Positions 1 to 10,873 of a stretch of 64,000 nucleotides of DNA are shown here, piece after piece. The position numbers were made by a program, and so were the translations under genes. Position 1 is the first letter of the stretch. Each line of letters opens with the position of its first letter. The DNA is from Serratia nevei (GTDB taxonomy: Bacteria; Pseudomonadota; Gammaproteobacteria; Enterobacterales; Enterobacteriaceae). Location of the stretch: NCBI RefSeq assembly GCF_037948395.1, contig NZ_CP149940.1:3224001-3288000 (forward strand), read 5' to 3'. The notes below the pieces were generated by a model. That model worked only from the letters and a program-made list of their open reading frames with translations, did no database searches and had not been told where the DNA came from.

Positions 1-71
1 ATCGGCAAGATCATGTTGACGTTCTGAAACCGTTCCCCGCAGCCTGCGCTGCGGGTAAACCGATGCCGCGC

Positions 72-1124
72 TCAGGGAATGATGCCGCGGCGGCGGAACT
101 CATCGAACAGCGAGAAAAACATGGCTTCGGTTTCGACAAACTGATCGAAACCGAAACGCCGCGCCTTGCTGCCGTCCGCGAACATGTCATAGTCCCAGGA
201 AAAGACGAAGTCGGCGAAACGCCAGCCGGCCACCGCGCGATAGTCCGGTTCGGTCAATTGGTGCCGTTGCACCAACTCTCGCCACAGCATCGCTTTGTCC
301 GCCATCATGCTCTCCAACGGCATCGGCAGCGGCGGCGCGCATTCCAGCCCGAAGTAAGCGGCGATTTTTGGCCACATCTCGCTCCAGCGAAACAGATCGC
401 CATTGTTGATATTAAACGCCTGATTGGCCGCCGCCGGTTCGGTCGCCGCCCAGAGCGTGGCGCGCGCCAACAGCCCGGCATCGGTCATTTCCAGCAGGCT
501 GTGGTAAGCGCCCGGTTTGCCGGGGAAACGCAACGGCAGCCCAAGCGCTTTACTGATCGACGCGTAAACCGCGATGCTTAACGCCAGGTTCATCGGATTG
601 CCGAGGGAGAAGCCCCCCACCACGCTCGGGCGAATGGCGCTCCAGTGCCAACGTTTGCCGGCCTGACGCTGCGTCAGATACTGCTGTTGCGCCACGTTAA
701 ACTCCGGCGGCATATGCCCGGCGTCGCTTTCGCGCGCCGGTGTTTTAAACGGCCCCAAATGGGCGCCATACACCTTGTAGCCCTGCATCAGGCTGATATG
801 CTCCAGCGCCGGCGCGATCGGCTCCAGCCCCTCGACGACGTGTTGCAACATCTGCAGATTGGGCGCCACCAGGCCCGCCCAATCCGGCGCATCCTGATAG
901 GCGGCATAGAAGACGTGGCTAATCGCGCTCAGCGGCCGCAGCGCGTCGCGCGTTGCCTCCGCATCCAGCAGGTCCACCTGCAGGTGGCGCACACCAGGCG
1001 CCGGTTCCCCACCCCGGCGCGAGACGCCCACCACTTGCCAGCCCTGGCCGGTCAGCTCCTCAATCAATCGGCGCCCTATTACGCCATTGGCGCCGATCAC
1101 TAACGCCTGTCGCTTTGCGTTCAT
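72..1124 (-). CDS. PRISE-like SDR family oxidoreductase
   Basis: Predicted NAD(P)H-dependent reductase of 350 aa. The N-terminal Rossmann motif GANGVIG spans residues 11-17. The stretch LMQGYKVYG-AHLGPF (about 112-126) resembles the PRISE (progesterone 5-beta-reductase/iridoid synthase-like) active-site region, with K117 as the likely catalytic lysine and a downstream tyrosine in QQQYLTQR. Members reduce activated C=C bonds of enones; the substrate here is unknown. The ATG at 1124 follows a GAGGAG ribosome-binding site. It is divergent from a LysR regulator across a 110-bp gap, the usual layout of a LysR target. Family assignment is good; the reaction is inferred. Confidence 0.8.
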   Translation of the reverse strand: MNAKRQALVIGANGVIGRRLIEELTGQGWQVVGVSRRGGEPAPGVRHLQVDLLDAEATRDALRPLSAISHVFYAAYQDAPDWAGLVAPNLQMLQHVVEGLEPIAPALEHISLMQGYKVYGAHLGPFKTPARESDAGHMPPEFNVAQQQYLTQRQAGKRWHWSAIRPSVVGGFSLGNPMNLALSIAVYASISKALGLPLRFPGKPGAYHSLLEMTDAGLLARATLWAATEPAAANQAFNINNGDLFRWSEMWPKIAAYFGLECAPPLPMPLESMMADKAMLWRELVQRHQLTEPDYRAVAGWRFADFVFSWDYDMFADGSKARRFGFDQFVETEAMFFSLFDEFRRRGIIP

Positions 1125-1234
1125 CTTGTCACTCCTCGGGTTGTCGATACCCTGAGTGTTATTGATTAGTGATACTTGCGGTAGAAGAGGCTTTCCACTA
1201 ACACTTATAAGAAAAATCTATAGACAAGATCGAC

Positions 1235-2167
1235 ATGGACAAGCTGAACGCAATGAAAACCTTTGTGCGGGTGGCGGAGCTGGGCAGCCTGTCGGCCGCC
1301 GCTCGCGATCTGCGCTTGACGCAGCCGGCGGTCAGTCAGCAAATCGCCGGTCTGGAGCAGGAGCTGGGGGCGCAGCTGCTGTTTCGCAGCACCCGGGCAG
1401 TCTCCCTGACCGAGGCCGGCAGCGGTTATTATCAACGCCTCAAAGCGATTCTGGCGGCGGTCGACGAAGCGGAAGAGGCGCTGCACGGCCAGCGCCACCG
1501 GCTGCAGGGCAACCTGCGCCTTCACGCACCGACCGGATTCGGCCAGCGGCACGTCACGCCGCTGGCCATCGCTTTCCAGCAGCGCCATCCGGACCTCACC
1601 ATCGAGCTGCTGCTGGACGATCGTCGCGCCGACGTGATCGGCGAAGGCATCGACGTGGCGCTACGCTTCGGCGAACTGCACGCGCCCGGCATGGTGGCGA
1701 AACGGCTGGGCGAACTGCAACGCCTGCTGGTAGCGTCACCGGCGTATCTGGCAGAGCATGGCGCGCCACGCTCGCCGGCGGAGCTGGCAAAACATGCGCA
1801 CATTCGCTACAGCGGATTGAACGACGGGGATACGCTCACCCTGATCGGCCCGCACGGCCCCGAGATAGTGGCGCTGCGGCCCACGTTCCGCGCCAACAAT
1901 ACGCTATCGCTGCTGACGGCCATCGAGGCGGGGCTTGGTATCGGCGGCGCTCAGCGGCCGCTGATCGGCGAGCAGCTGGCGACAGGGGCGCTGGTGCCCG
2001 TATTGCCGGAATACCGCTATCCGCCCATGGCGCTGCACGCGGTCTATCCCGCATTACGATTTATTCCGGAGAAAGTGCGCGCCTGGGTGGCGCATCTGCA
2101 ACAGGCGTTGACGGCGATCGAGGGAATTAGCGGAGTGAATGCCCCCGGCCAGACGCCGGGAGCATAA
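1235..2167 (+). CDS. LysR family transcriptional regulator
   Basis: A 310-aa LysR-type regulator. Residues 1-60 carry the winged HTH (FVRVAELGSLSAAARDL, then LTQPAVSQQIAGLEQELG), followed by a periplasmic-binding-like effector domain from about residue 90. The effector domain has the CrgA/YafC-type pattern, with hydrophobic strands such as LTIELLLDDRR. It lies divergent to the PRISE-like reductase gene, so autoregulation and control of that reductase from the shared 110-bp region are likely. It is convergent with, and only 3 bp from, yidB. The ligand cannot be read from the sequence. Confidence 0.85.
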   Translation: MDKLNAMKTFVRVAELGSLSAAARDLRLTQPAVSQQIAGLEQELGAQLLFRSTRAVSLTEAGSGYYQRLKAILAAVDEAEEALHGQRHRLQGNLRLHAPTGFGQRHVTPLAIAFQQRHPDLTIELLLDDRRADVIGEGIDVALRFGELHAPGMVAKRLGELQRLLVASPAYLAEHGAPRSPAELAKHAHIRYSGLNDGDTLTLIGPHGPEIVALRPTFRANNTLSLLTAIEAGLGIGGAQRPLIGEQLATGALVPVLPEYRYPPMALHAVYPALRFIPEKVRAWVAHLQQALTAIEGISGVNAPGQTPGA

Positions 2168-2170
2168 GCC

Positions 2171-2563
2171 TTATTTGAACAGTTTGCCGACCATGTCGCC
2201 CAGTTCGTTGCTGTCTTGCTGCACTTCGCCATTTGGCGAAGCGGCATCCGCGACCGTTGGCAAGAACTGTGCAATGGTGCTGGAGGCCTGAGCCGGATCG
2301 ACACCCAGCTTTTCAGCCAGCTGATTAATCGCATCGCTACCCAACGCCTGCTGTACGTGATCGCCGGTAATCGGTTGGTTTTCGCCATTGCCGAGCCAGG
2401 AGCCGACGATATCGCCGAACTGCCCCTGACGAAACTTGTCCAAAATGGCCTGCAGGCCACCTTGTTGCTCAACCCACTGCATAATGGCGATGTAATCGAT
2501 GCCTTTGCCACCGTTGGCGCCGCCGCCCAGAATGTTACCCAATACGCTATCGAACAGACCCAT
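2171..2563 (-). CDS. yidB: YidB family (DUF937) protein
   Basis: A 130-aa protein of the YidB/DUF937 family. It opens with MGLFDSVLGNILGGG, continues with a glutamine- and glycine-rich middle segment (QWVEQQGGLQAILDKFRQ), and has the conserved segment QPITGDHVQQALGSD. It lacks a signal peptide and membrane segments and is probably soluble. The function of the family is not established. The ATG at 2563 has a strong AAAGGGGA ribosome-binding site. It is a single-gene unit, convergent with the LysR gene and upstream of the oppositely placed terminator at 2619-2642. The symbol is given by family resemblance. Confidence 0.8.
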   Translation of the reverse strand: MGLFDSVLGNILGGGANGGKGIDYIAIMQWVEQQGGLQAILDKFRQGQFGDIVGSWLGNGENQPITGDHVQQALGSDAINQLAEKLGVDPAQASSTIAQFLPTVADAASPNGEVQQDSNELGDMVGKLFK

Positions 2564-2618
2564 GATATTCCCCTTTCAGCCGATACGGCCCGCGCCGCAC
2601 CGCCGGATTGATTTCACG

Positions 2619-2642
2619 AAAAAGGGCCGCCGCGGCGACCCT
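2619..2642 (-). terminator. Rho-independent terminator of the yeaQ-like operon
   Basis: Read on the minus strand, a GC-rich hairpin (AGGGTCGCCG / CGGCGGCCCT, one mismatch) is followed by a run of T (the A-run at 2619-2623 on plus). It sits 16 bp past the stop of the YeaQ/GlsB-family gene and should end the two-gene minus-strand operon. Confidence 0.7.
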
Positions 2643-2658
2643 GTTGAGCAACGGCTGC

Positions 2659-2907
2659 TTAGCCTTTGATCTTCCTGTAGACAAAAAGCACCACCAGGGC
2701 ACCGATTACCGCCACCACAAAGCTGCCCAGGTTAAAGCCGTCAACGCGACCCATACCGAAGAAGGTGCTGATATAGCCGCCGACCACGGCGCCCACGACC
2801 CCCAGTACCACGGTCATAATAAACCCGCCGCCGTCTTTGCCCGGCATAATCCATTTGGCCAGGATACCGGCGATTAAACCAAAAATGATCCAGGAAATGA
2901 TGCCCAT
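2659..2907 (-). CDS. GlsB/YeaQ/YmgE family stress-response membrane protein
   Basis: An 82-aa small inner-membrane protein starting MGIISWIIFGLIAGILAKWI. It has three hydrophobic segments rich in glycine (about residues 2-20, 31-50 and 60-78), matching the transglycosylase-associated (Transgly_assoc) YeaQ/YmgE/GlsB family, typically linked to general or acid stress. The ATG at 2907 is chosen because it has an AGGGAGAG ribosome-binding site and matches the family N-terminus; the longer frame upstream would add 27 arginine-rich residues that belong to the preceding gene region. It lies 14 bp downstream of the ElaB-like gene and is probably cotranscribed with it. Confidence 0.85.
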   Translation of the reverse strand: MGIISWIIFGLIAGILAKWIMPGKDGGGFIMTVVLGVVGAVVGGYISTFFGMGRVDGFNLGSFVVAVIGALVVLFVYRKIKG

Positions 2908-2921
2908 CTTTACTCTCCCTA

Positions 2922-3119
2922 TTACCTTTTGCCTAACAGAAATCCTATTACCAGGCCCACGACGGCGCCGGCGCCTATCCCCGCCCAAGGATTATCCTTG
3001 ATGCAGCCACATGATTGCTCGAGCGCCGCTTTTACACCGCTGCGCACTTCGCAGGCGGTGGTTTTCACGTAGTCGCTCGGTTGCTCAACACCGTTTAGAT
3101 CGTCATTTTCATATGACAT
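2922..3119 (-). CDS. ElaB/YqjD family (DUF883) membrane-anchored protein
   Basis: A 65-aa protein with a charged N-terminal helix and a C-terminal membrane anchor (GIGAGAVVGLVIGFLLGKR, residues 47-65). This is the layout of the ElaB/YqjD/YgaM family, tail-anchored inner-membrane proteins reported to bind ribosomes in stationary phase. It is shorter than E. coli YqjD and ElaB (about 100 aa), and residues 23-39 hold three cysteines (C23, C37, C39), which is unusual. An AAGGATT ribosome-binding site precedes the ATG. First gene of a two-gene unit with the YeaQ-like gene. Confidence 0.75.
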   Translation of the reverse strand: MSYENDDLNGVEQPSDYVKTTACEVRSGVKAALEQSCGCIKDNPWAGIGAGAVVGLVIGFLLGKR

Positions 3120-3396
3120 GTCAAATCCTTACAGACCAATCCTCTGAGAATTGCGTCACATGTTTCACGCCCGGCACCGCCCGCCCCGCGATCTTGCTCC
3201 GGGCAATCTGCCCGCTGCCGCTCAATGCAGGGCGTACGGCGACAAACGCACAACTTCACACTATGACTATAGTAAAAAATCAGCGGTTTACCCATTTCCG
3301 TCCGTCTGAATTTCACCGTACAAAAAACGATCTAATTTCATCCTGCTGTCATCTCGACAGACTAAACTTTAAACAAATCTCCGGGAGGAAACGCCC

Positions 3397-3486
3397 ATGT
3401 TCAATGCCCCGTTCATCCTGATTCTCGCACTGCTGTACGCGCTGGCCGCCGTTTGGGACGGTTCCGCCGCGTTACTGTTTCTTTAA
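3397..3486 (+). CDS. Putative 29-aa membrane peptide
   Basis: A short frame encoding 29 residues, nearly all hydrophobic (MFNAPFILILALLYALAAV, then WDGSAALLFL). A near-perfect ribosome-binding site (GGGAGGAA, 3383-3390) lies 6 bases before the ATG, and a TAA stop follows. The peptide would form one transmembrane helix, like many small bacterial membrane proteins. I do not recognise a family. It lies alone between the ElaB-like gene (divergent, 277 bp away) and lpxP (260 bp downstream). Support comes from the ribosome-binding site and composition only. Confidence 0.5.
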   Translation: MFNAPFILILALLYALAAVWDGSAALLFL

Positions 3487-3746
3487 GGTTACATAGCGGT
3501 TGTCACTTTTGCGATGCGCTTAATTGTGTCTTTATTTTTCAATTGCGTCAGCCGGTTGAAATAGCGGTAAATATCCTCCTTTTCCTCGGTAAAAATCCTA
3601 ACTTGCCCCGTTATCCGTGCGTTGCTAAATAAAGCGCAAAAAAAAGCATTAATGGAAAACCCTATTTAGCACCAAATGTTCTATCATTCGCCGTATAACA
3701 ATTTGGGTTAAGGTCCCATTGGGAAAGAAAAGGAAGAACAGGAAAA

Positions 3747-4667
3747 ATGCTTTCAAACCAACGCTTTGAGCGCGAATTCTTGCGCCCTCGTTATTGGTTG
3801 CTGTGGATAGGGCTAGGAATGCTCTATCTCTTGGTGTTACTGCCCTACCCGCTCATATATCGGCTTGGACACGGCCTTGGAAGAATAGCCATGCGCCTGA
3901 TGAAACGCCGGGTAAAAATAGCGCGCCGCAATTTAGCACTCTGCTTCCCCGCAATGCCCGCCGCCGAGCGCGAGGCGCTGATCGTCAAAAATTTTGAGTC
4001 CGTCGGCATGGGCCTGTTCGAAGTCGGCATGGCCTGGTTCTGGCCCGACTGGCGCATCGCCCGCTGGTTCAAGGTGAGCGGCATGGAAAACATGCAGCTG
4101 GCACGCCAGGACGGCAAAGGCGTTCTGCTGATCGGCCTGCATTTCCTGACGCTGGAACTGGGCGCGCGCATTTTCGGCATGCAAAATCCCGGTATCGGCG
4201 TGCATCGCCCGCATAACAACAAGCTGATGGAGTGGGTCCAGACCCGCGGCCGGCTGCGCTCGAATAAGTTCATGATCGATCGTAAAGATATCAAAGGCAT
4301 GATCCGCAACCTGAAACAGGGGGAAATCCTGTGGTACGCGCCGGATCACGATTACGGTCCGCAAAGCAGCGTGTTCGCGCCGTTCTTCGCCGTTGAAAAC
4401 GCCGCCACGACAACCGGTACCTTTATCCTGGCGCGCATGGGGCGGCCGTCGATCGTGCCTTTCGTGCCGCGCCGGCTGCCGCATGCGCAGGGCTATGAGC
4501 TGATCGTACAGCCGCCGCTGAAGGACTTCCCGCTGGACGATGAAACGCGCGCGGCGACCATGATGAACCGCGTGGTGGAAGAACAGGTGCTGCTGGCACC
4601 CGATCAGTACATGTGGCTGCACCGCCGGTTTAAAACCCGTCCGCCCGGCGAACCTTCGCTGTATTAA
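3747..4667 (+). CDS. lpxP: Kdo2-lipid IVA acyltransferase (LpxP/LpxL family)
   Basis: A 306-aa inner-membrane acyltransferase that transfers a second fatty acyl chain to the Kdo2-lipid A precursor. A transmembrane anchor lies at residues 17-38. The HX4E catalytic motif HFLTLE has H132 and E137. Conserved blocks [26 protein letters not shown] and the C-terminal [13 protein letters not shown] match E. coli LpxP (cold-induced palmitoleoyltransferase) more closely than LpxL from memory. The start follows an AAAGGAAGAACAGG leader. The 260-bp upstream gap leaves room for a long leader, consistent with but not proof of cold regulation. A hairpin follows the stop. Confidence 0.88.
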   Translation: MLSNQRFEREFLRPRYWLLWIGLGMLYLLVLLPYPLIYRLGHGLGRIAMRLMKRRVKIARRNLALCFPAMPAAEREALIVKNFESVGMGLFEVGMAWFWPDWRIARWFKVSGMENMQLARQDGKGVLLIGLHFLTLELGARIFGMQNPGIGVHRPHNNKLMEWVQTRGRLRSNKFMIDRKDIKGMIRNLKQGEILWYAPDHDYGPQSSVFAPFFAVENAATTTGTFILARMGRPSIVPFVPRRLPHAQGYELIVQPPLKDFPLDDETRAATMMNRVVEEQVLLAPDQYMWLHRRFKTRPPGEPSLY

Positions 4668-4673
4668 CGCCCT

Positions 4674-4709
4674 CGCGCCTTCGCCCGCCACACCGCTGGC
4701 GAAGGCGCG
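4674..4709 (+). terminator. Hairpin after lpxP
   Basis: A perfect 12-bp inverted repeat (CGCGCCTTCGCC at 4674-4685 and its complement at 4698-4709, loop 12 nt) starts 6 bp after the lpxP stop. There is no T-tract, so it is a possible but weak terminator or an mRNA-stabilising hairpin. Confidence 0.5.
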
Positions 4710-4844
4710 CTCGCCTCGCACAAGCATTCTTCGCCAAGGGAACTACACTAATAAGTCACCGACGGCAATCATTGCCGCCAGCAACCATTTCTTCCTGCCC
4801 GTGGGCCGGTCGTTGCCTGTCGGGCCACAACCGAGGTCAATGTC

Positions 4845-5264
4845 ATGCTGGTACAACCCTATCTGTTTTTCAGCGGTAACTGTGAGCAAGCGATTAACTT
4901 CTACGTGCAGCAGTTGAATGCCAAAATTGAAATGGTCATGCGTTACAAAGATATGCCCGAAGAGGCTCGGCAAGGCGGGCCACAGGACGTCAACCCGGAG
5001 GCGATCATGCATGCGCGCCTGCTGATCGGCGACGGCGTGCTGATGGCCTCCGACGGCTGCCCGCAGGACGACAGCGGCGGCGCTTCCCATAAAGGCTTCT
5101 CGCTGTCGCTGAACCCCAGCGATGCGGAGCAAGGGCGCAAGCTGTTCGATAATCTGGCGCAGGGCGGCCAGGTGACGATGCCTTACCAAGCCACCTTTTG
5201 GGCCAAAGGCTTCGGCATGCTGACCGATAAATTTGGCGTCAACTGGATGATCAACGTCGAATAA
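4845..5264 (+). CDS. VOC family protein (PhnB/YjdN-like)
   Basis: A 139-aa protein of the vicinal oxygen chelate superfamily, PhnB/YjdN subgroup. It begins MLVQPYLFFSGNCEQAINFY and has the two-repeat beta-alpha-beta arrangement, with MASDG at the centre and the C-terminal strand GMLTDKFGVNWMINV typical of this subgroup. Family members are dimeric metal-binding or ligand-binding proteins; the substrate is not predictable. The ATG at 4845 is preceded by CCGAGGTCAATGTC. It is monocistronic and convergent with a small membrane protein gene. Confidence 0.8.
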   Translation: MLVQPYLFFSGNCEQAINFYVQQLNAKIEMVMRYKDMPEEARQGGPQDVNPEAIMHARLLIGDGVLMASDGCPQDDSGGASHKGFSLSLNPSDAEQGRKLFDNLAQGGQVTMPYQATFWAKGFGMLTDKFGVNWMINVE

Positions 5265-5279
5265 CCCGCCATGGCGCCG

Positions 5280-5474
5280 CTAGCTATAGCGGTGCCAGTC
5301 ATACGCCGCCTTGGCGAACAGCACGAACAGCAGCGTCAACAGCACCAACCCCAACCGCCAATAGGGCGACCGGCGCCGACGCCAGGCAAAGAACATCATC
5401 ACCGCCAGCGCCCCCAGCGTAAGGGGGTAATACACCGCCAGCGTCAGTAAAGCGATAATGATGTAATCCGACAT
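5280..5474 (-). CDS. Small two-helix membrane protein
   Basis: A 64-aa hydrophobic protein with two predicted transmembrane helices (about residues 5-29 and 40-58) separated by a basic loop, WRRRRSPYWR. I do not recognise a characterised family. The ATG at 5474 is chosen over an upstream frame start because GGAGTGGGAGAG directly precedes it and the added residues would be non-hydrophobic. By the positive-inside rule the arginine loop should be cytoplasmic. It is divergent from the GGDEF gene (161 bp apart) and 15 bp from the convergent VOC gene. Confidence 0.6.
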   Translation of the reverse strand: MSDYIIIALLTLAVYYPLTLGALAVMMFFAWRRRRSPYWRLGLVLLTLLFVLFAKAAYDWHRYS

Positions 5475-5635
5475 TGACTCTCCCACTCCGTCTTGTCCGC
5501 ACCGCCGCAGAGGCAGATTGCGGCATGCCTTTCTCCGTATCGCCTCGTTAAGGGCTAGAGGTCTGGCGCATTTATGCATAAAATATAGGATTGCTCTTAA
5601 CTCAAATTGAATAGTAATCAAACCACAAGGGTGAC

Positions 5636-7189
5636 ATGACTCAGCAGCAACCCATACAGGATGCCGTGCCGCCGCGCAGCGTTAAAAGCTCCCCATTATT
5701 ATTTCAGGCCGGCGTGTTTGTCATCATCGTTGCCGCCACGCTGATCCTCTTTAACAGCTGGCAAATCTGGAACGCGCACCAGCGCGATCTGCGCAGCGCC
5801 GAGCATGAATCCGCCAACCTCGCCCGCTCCCTGGCGCAGCACGCCGACGATACCTTCATGCAGGTGGACGGCAATCTGCTCGATCTGACCGAACGTCTCC
5901 AGAACGACGGGCTGGGCCCATCGCAGCTGACGCGGCTGCAGCGCGTCATGCAGACGCAGGTCGGCAATCTGCCGCAGCTGCATGGGCTGTTTATCTACGA
6001 TGCGCGCGGCCGCTGGCTGGCGACCTCCTCGGGCAAGTTCATCAAGAACGCCAACAACGCCGATCGTGATTACTTCAAATACCATCAAAACCGCGACGGC
6101 GGCGGTCTGTACATCGGCAAGGTGATCCGCAGCCGCACTAGCGGCGATCTGATCATCCCCGTATCACGGCGCTTCAACAACCCGGATGGCAGCTTTGGCG
6201 GCGTGGTGCTGGCGACGCTGTACGTCGATTATTTCCGCCAGTTTTACGACAGCTTCGCCCTCAACACCGACGCCTCGTTGAACCTGCTGCTGGCGGACGG
6301 CACCATCCTTTACCGTCGCCCTTACTCAGCGGCCTCGATCGGTAAAAACATCGCCAAGGGCGTGTTGTTCAGCGAAATTTTACCGCATTCGGAGTTCGGC
6401 AACGCCACCATCACCTCGCTGTACGACAAAGTGGAGCGCATCTACGGCTATTCGCGGGTCAATCGCTTTCCGCTGGTGATCGCCGCCGGGCTGTCGAAGC
6501 GCGACGCGCTGGCGGACTGGCGCACCGACGCCGGCCTGTTTGCCGCCGGCGGCCTCTCTCTGCTGATGATCCTGTTGGCGATGGGCATGGTGCTGCTGCG
6601 GCAAATCAAGCACAGCATGCAAACCGAAGCCGAGCTGATGCGCACCCGCGATCAGCTGACCAGCATCAACCAGATGCTCGAAGAGTTGGCGCTGCTGGAC
6701 GGCCTGACCGGTCTGGCCAATCGCCGCCAGTTTGATATCGCGCTGAAGAACGAGCTGGCGCGGGCTTCGCGCAATTACCGCAGCGTGGCGCTGCTGATGC
6801 TGGATATCGACTACTTCAAGCAGTACAACGACAGCTATGGCCACGTCGCCGGCGACCAGTGCCTGCAGCAAATCGGCCAAACGCTGAAGGGGCTGGCGTG
6901 CCGCAGCAACGACATTCTGGCGCGCTACGGCGGCGAAGAGATGGGGATTATCCTGCCGGATACCGACGTGCAGGGTGCGCTGATTTTCGCCGAACGCGTC
7001 ATCCAGGCGGTGCGCGATCTGAAAATTCCGCATCAGGGCAACCCGCACGGCATGGTCACCATCAGCATCGGCATCTGCGCCAAAGTGCCGCATATGTACA
7101 ACGATACGCCGATCAGCTTTATCAATGAGGCGGACAGCGCGCTGTATCAGGCCAAGAAAAAAGGCAAAAACTGCATTTACGGCGCTTAA
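5636..7189 (+). CDS. Cache-GGDEF diguanylate cyclase
   Basis: A 517-aa membrane sensor cyclase predicted to make cyclic di-GMP from two GTP. A transmembrane helix lies at about residues 23-44, followed by a periplasmic dCache-type sensor (about 45-290) containing the typical RDYFKYH and SGDLIIPVSRRF stretches. A second helix spans about 295-320, then a short coiled segment and the GGDEF domain (about 355-517). The active-site signature reads GGEEM at 432-436 in place of GGDEF/GGEEF. An RxxD inhibitory I-site (RSND) lies five residues upstream, so product inhibition is expected. Its signal is unknown. A terminator-like hairpin follows. Confidence 0.9.
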   Translation: MTQQQPIQDAVPPRSVKSSPLLFQAGVFVIIVAATLILFNSWQIWNAHQRDLRSAEHESANLARSLAQHADDTFMQVDGNLLDLTERLQNDGLGPSQLTRLQRVMQTQVGNLPQLHGLFIYDARGRWLATSSGKFIKNANNADRDYFKYHQNRDGGGLYIGKVIRSRTSGDLIIPVSRRFNNPDGSFGGVVLATLYVDYFRQFYDSFALNTDASLNLLLADGTILYRRPYSAASIGKNIAKGVLFSEILPHSEFGNATITSLYDKVERIYGYSRVNRFPLVIAAGLSKRDALADWRTDAGLFAAGGLSLLMILLAMGMVLLRQIKHSMQTEAELMRTRDQLTSINQMLEELALLDGLTGLANRRQFDIALKNELARASRNYRSVALLMLDIDYFKQYNDSYGHVAGDQCLQQIGQTLKGLACRSNDILARYGGEEMGIILPDTDVQGALIFAERVIQAVRDLKIPHQGNPHGMVTISIGICAKVPHMYNDTPISFINEADSALYQAKKKGKNCIYGA

Positions 7190-7683
7190 GCAATCATCGG
7201 GTCACCAAAATTTGGCGGCCCGATTTATTCACCCGGCAAAAATGAAATAGTTTCCCTCCGCAACATTATTTCACCGACTCGCCCCGCTCTCTGAATGAAA
7301 TAACGCCAATAAATAAGCAGGATATTAATTTACAATATAATTCAATAAGATAAGAATTGCGCCATTCAACAACCCATTCGTGCCATTTTTGATTATTCGT
7401 GCCTACGCCAGGCCCCGTTTAGCCCCCGTTTACTATTTATTGGCGTTGCCGGTGATACTCTTATCAGGACTATTCTCTATATCAGGAAGCCATCGCACGC
7501 TTCGGCGCACTGCGCCCTGCTGATACATCCATAATAGAACCCGCAAATTTCACGTTGCAATTGGGCGACCGGCGCAAAAATTTCTGGCGCCGCTCCAGCC
7601 AGCCACTGCGCAAGCCAGTGCAGCCAACCACGCGGCAACCTGAAAGACGGGAATAAAGCGATATAGATTTGCAAGGAGATCTC
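7190..7683. other. 494-bp intergenic region
   Basis: Non-coding stretch between the GGDEF gene and the Kdo hydroxylase-like gene. Apart from the hairpin at 7196-7230, I see an AT-rich block (about 7225-7450) that probably holds the downstream promoter and a GC-richer block (7490-7680) with no convincing reading frame on either strand. It could be a long leader of the downstream gene. Confidence 0.4.
7196..7230 (+). terminator. Terminator-like hairpin after the GGDEF gene
   Basis: ATCGGG at 7196-7201 pairs with CCCGAT at 7219-7224, with a partly paired interior and an AAAATTT loop, followed by TTATTC. It lies 6 bp past the stop codon. Confidence 0.55.
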
Positions 7684-8577
7684 ATGCCTACTGGCGATAT
7701 TACGCGTGAACGGGCCGTTCTGACGCTGCCGTTGCGACAATGGGCGGCGCAAGAAGCCTCCAGCGCGGTCAGCGAACTGGAACAGGGCAAGGTGCTGTTT
7801 CTGCCCGAGCTGGCCTTCACCCTGTCTGAGCAGGAAATGCCGCTGCTGGATCCGGCGTTGGTCGATCCGAAGCGCAAGAACATCAGCTATCAGCCGCTGT
7901 CCGGCAAGCTGACCGGCGTCGCCGTCGCGGAACGCCGGCAGCAGGTTCAGCAACTGCTGGAGCGCTATTACCAGTCGTGCCGTCAGCTGATCGCCGGGCT
8001 GTTGCCCGAGTATCAGGAGGCGCTGCACCACCCAACCGGCAGCCTGCGTTTGCATCCGGTCTCCGCCTGGCGCGCCAATAGCTCCTGGCGCAAAGACGAC
8101 AGCCGGCTGCACGTCGACGCTTTCCCGTCGCGCCCGAACTACGGCGAACGCATTCTGCGCATTTTCACCAACATCAATCCGCACGGTGAACATCGCCAAT
8201 GGCGGGTCGGCGAGCCGTTCCCTGAGCTGGCTGAACGCTTTATGCCGCGTCTGGCCCGCTATTCTGCGTTAAGCAGCTGGCTGCAGCACCAGGTGCGCAT
8301 CACCAAAACCCGCCGCAGCCATTATGACCACCTGATGCTGCAGTTGCATGACGCCATGAAGGCCGATGGCGATTATCAGCAGCGTGGCCCACAGCTGGCG
8401 CTGGCGTTCCCGCCGGGCAGCAGCTGGATTTGCTTCTCGGACCAAACGCCGCACGCCGCGATGGGCGGCCAGTTTATGCTGGAACAGACCTTCCTGCTGC
8501 CGGTGAATAAAATGCAGGATCCGCAACGTTCACCGCTGAAAGTGTTGGAACAGCTGCGCGGCCAGCCGTTGATCTGA
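7684..8577 (+). CDS. kdoO: Kdo hydroxylase (KdoO)-like dioxygenase
   Basis: A 297-aa protein resembling the Kdo hydroxylase family, Fe(II)/2-oxoglutarate-dependent enzymes that hydroxylate C3 of Kdo in the lipopolysaccharide inner core to give Ko. The HxD iron ligands are in HVDAF (H143, D145), the second histidine is in PHAAMGG (H257), and a downstream EQTF segment is conserved. The ATG at 7684 sits after AAGGAGATCTC, so an upstream TTG in the same frame is rejected. It is convergent with paaZ. With lpxP 3 kb upstream, two lipid A/core modifying enzymes lie in this stretch. The symbol rests on family resemblance. Confidence 0.8.
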   Translation: MPTGDITRERAVLTLPLRQWAAQEASSAVSELEQGKVLFLPELAFTLSEQEMPLLDPALVDPKRKNISYQPLSGKLTGVAVAERRQQVQQLLERYYQSCRQLIAGLLPEYQEALHHPTGSLRLHPVSAWRANSSWRKDDSRLHVDAFPSRPNYGERILRIFTNINPHGEHRQWRVGEPFPELAERFMPRLARYSALSSWLQHQVRITKTRRSHYDHLMLQLHDAMKADGDYQQRGPQLALAFPPGSSWICFSDQTPHAAMGGQFMLEQTFLLPVNKMQDPQRSPLKVLEQLRGQPLI

Positions 8578-8581
8578 CTGA

Positions 8582-8614
8582 TTTGCCGCCGTCGGCGTTA
8601 ACGGCGGCGGCAAA
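8582..8614. terminator. Convergent hairpin between kdoO and paaZ
   Basis: TTTGCCGCCG at 8582-8591 is complementary to CGGCGGCAAA at 8605-8614. The hairpin occupies the 43-bp gap between two converging stop codons, the normal place for a bidirectional terminator, although it lacks a long T-tract. Confidence 0.5.
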
Positions 8615-8620
8615 CGCGCA

Positions 8621-10687
<2,067 letters not shown>

Positions 10688-10873
10688 GTGCCCTCCGAAA
10701 TTCATAAATTTTCATCCTATAGCTTAATTACGTATCACATAAATACCAGTCCGCGCCAAACCAAATTTTAACAAAAAGAAAACAAAAGGCGCTTTCAGGG
10801 CATTTGACCTGCCATAAACAAGGAATTAATCACTTTATTTATCAAATAAAATCAACAAAATAACAAATCACCT

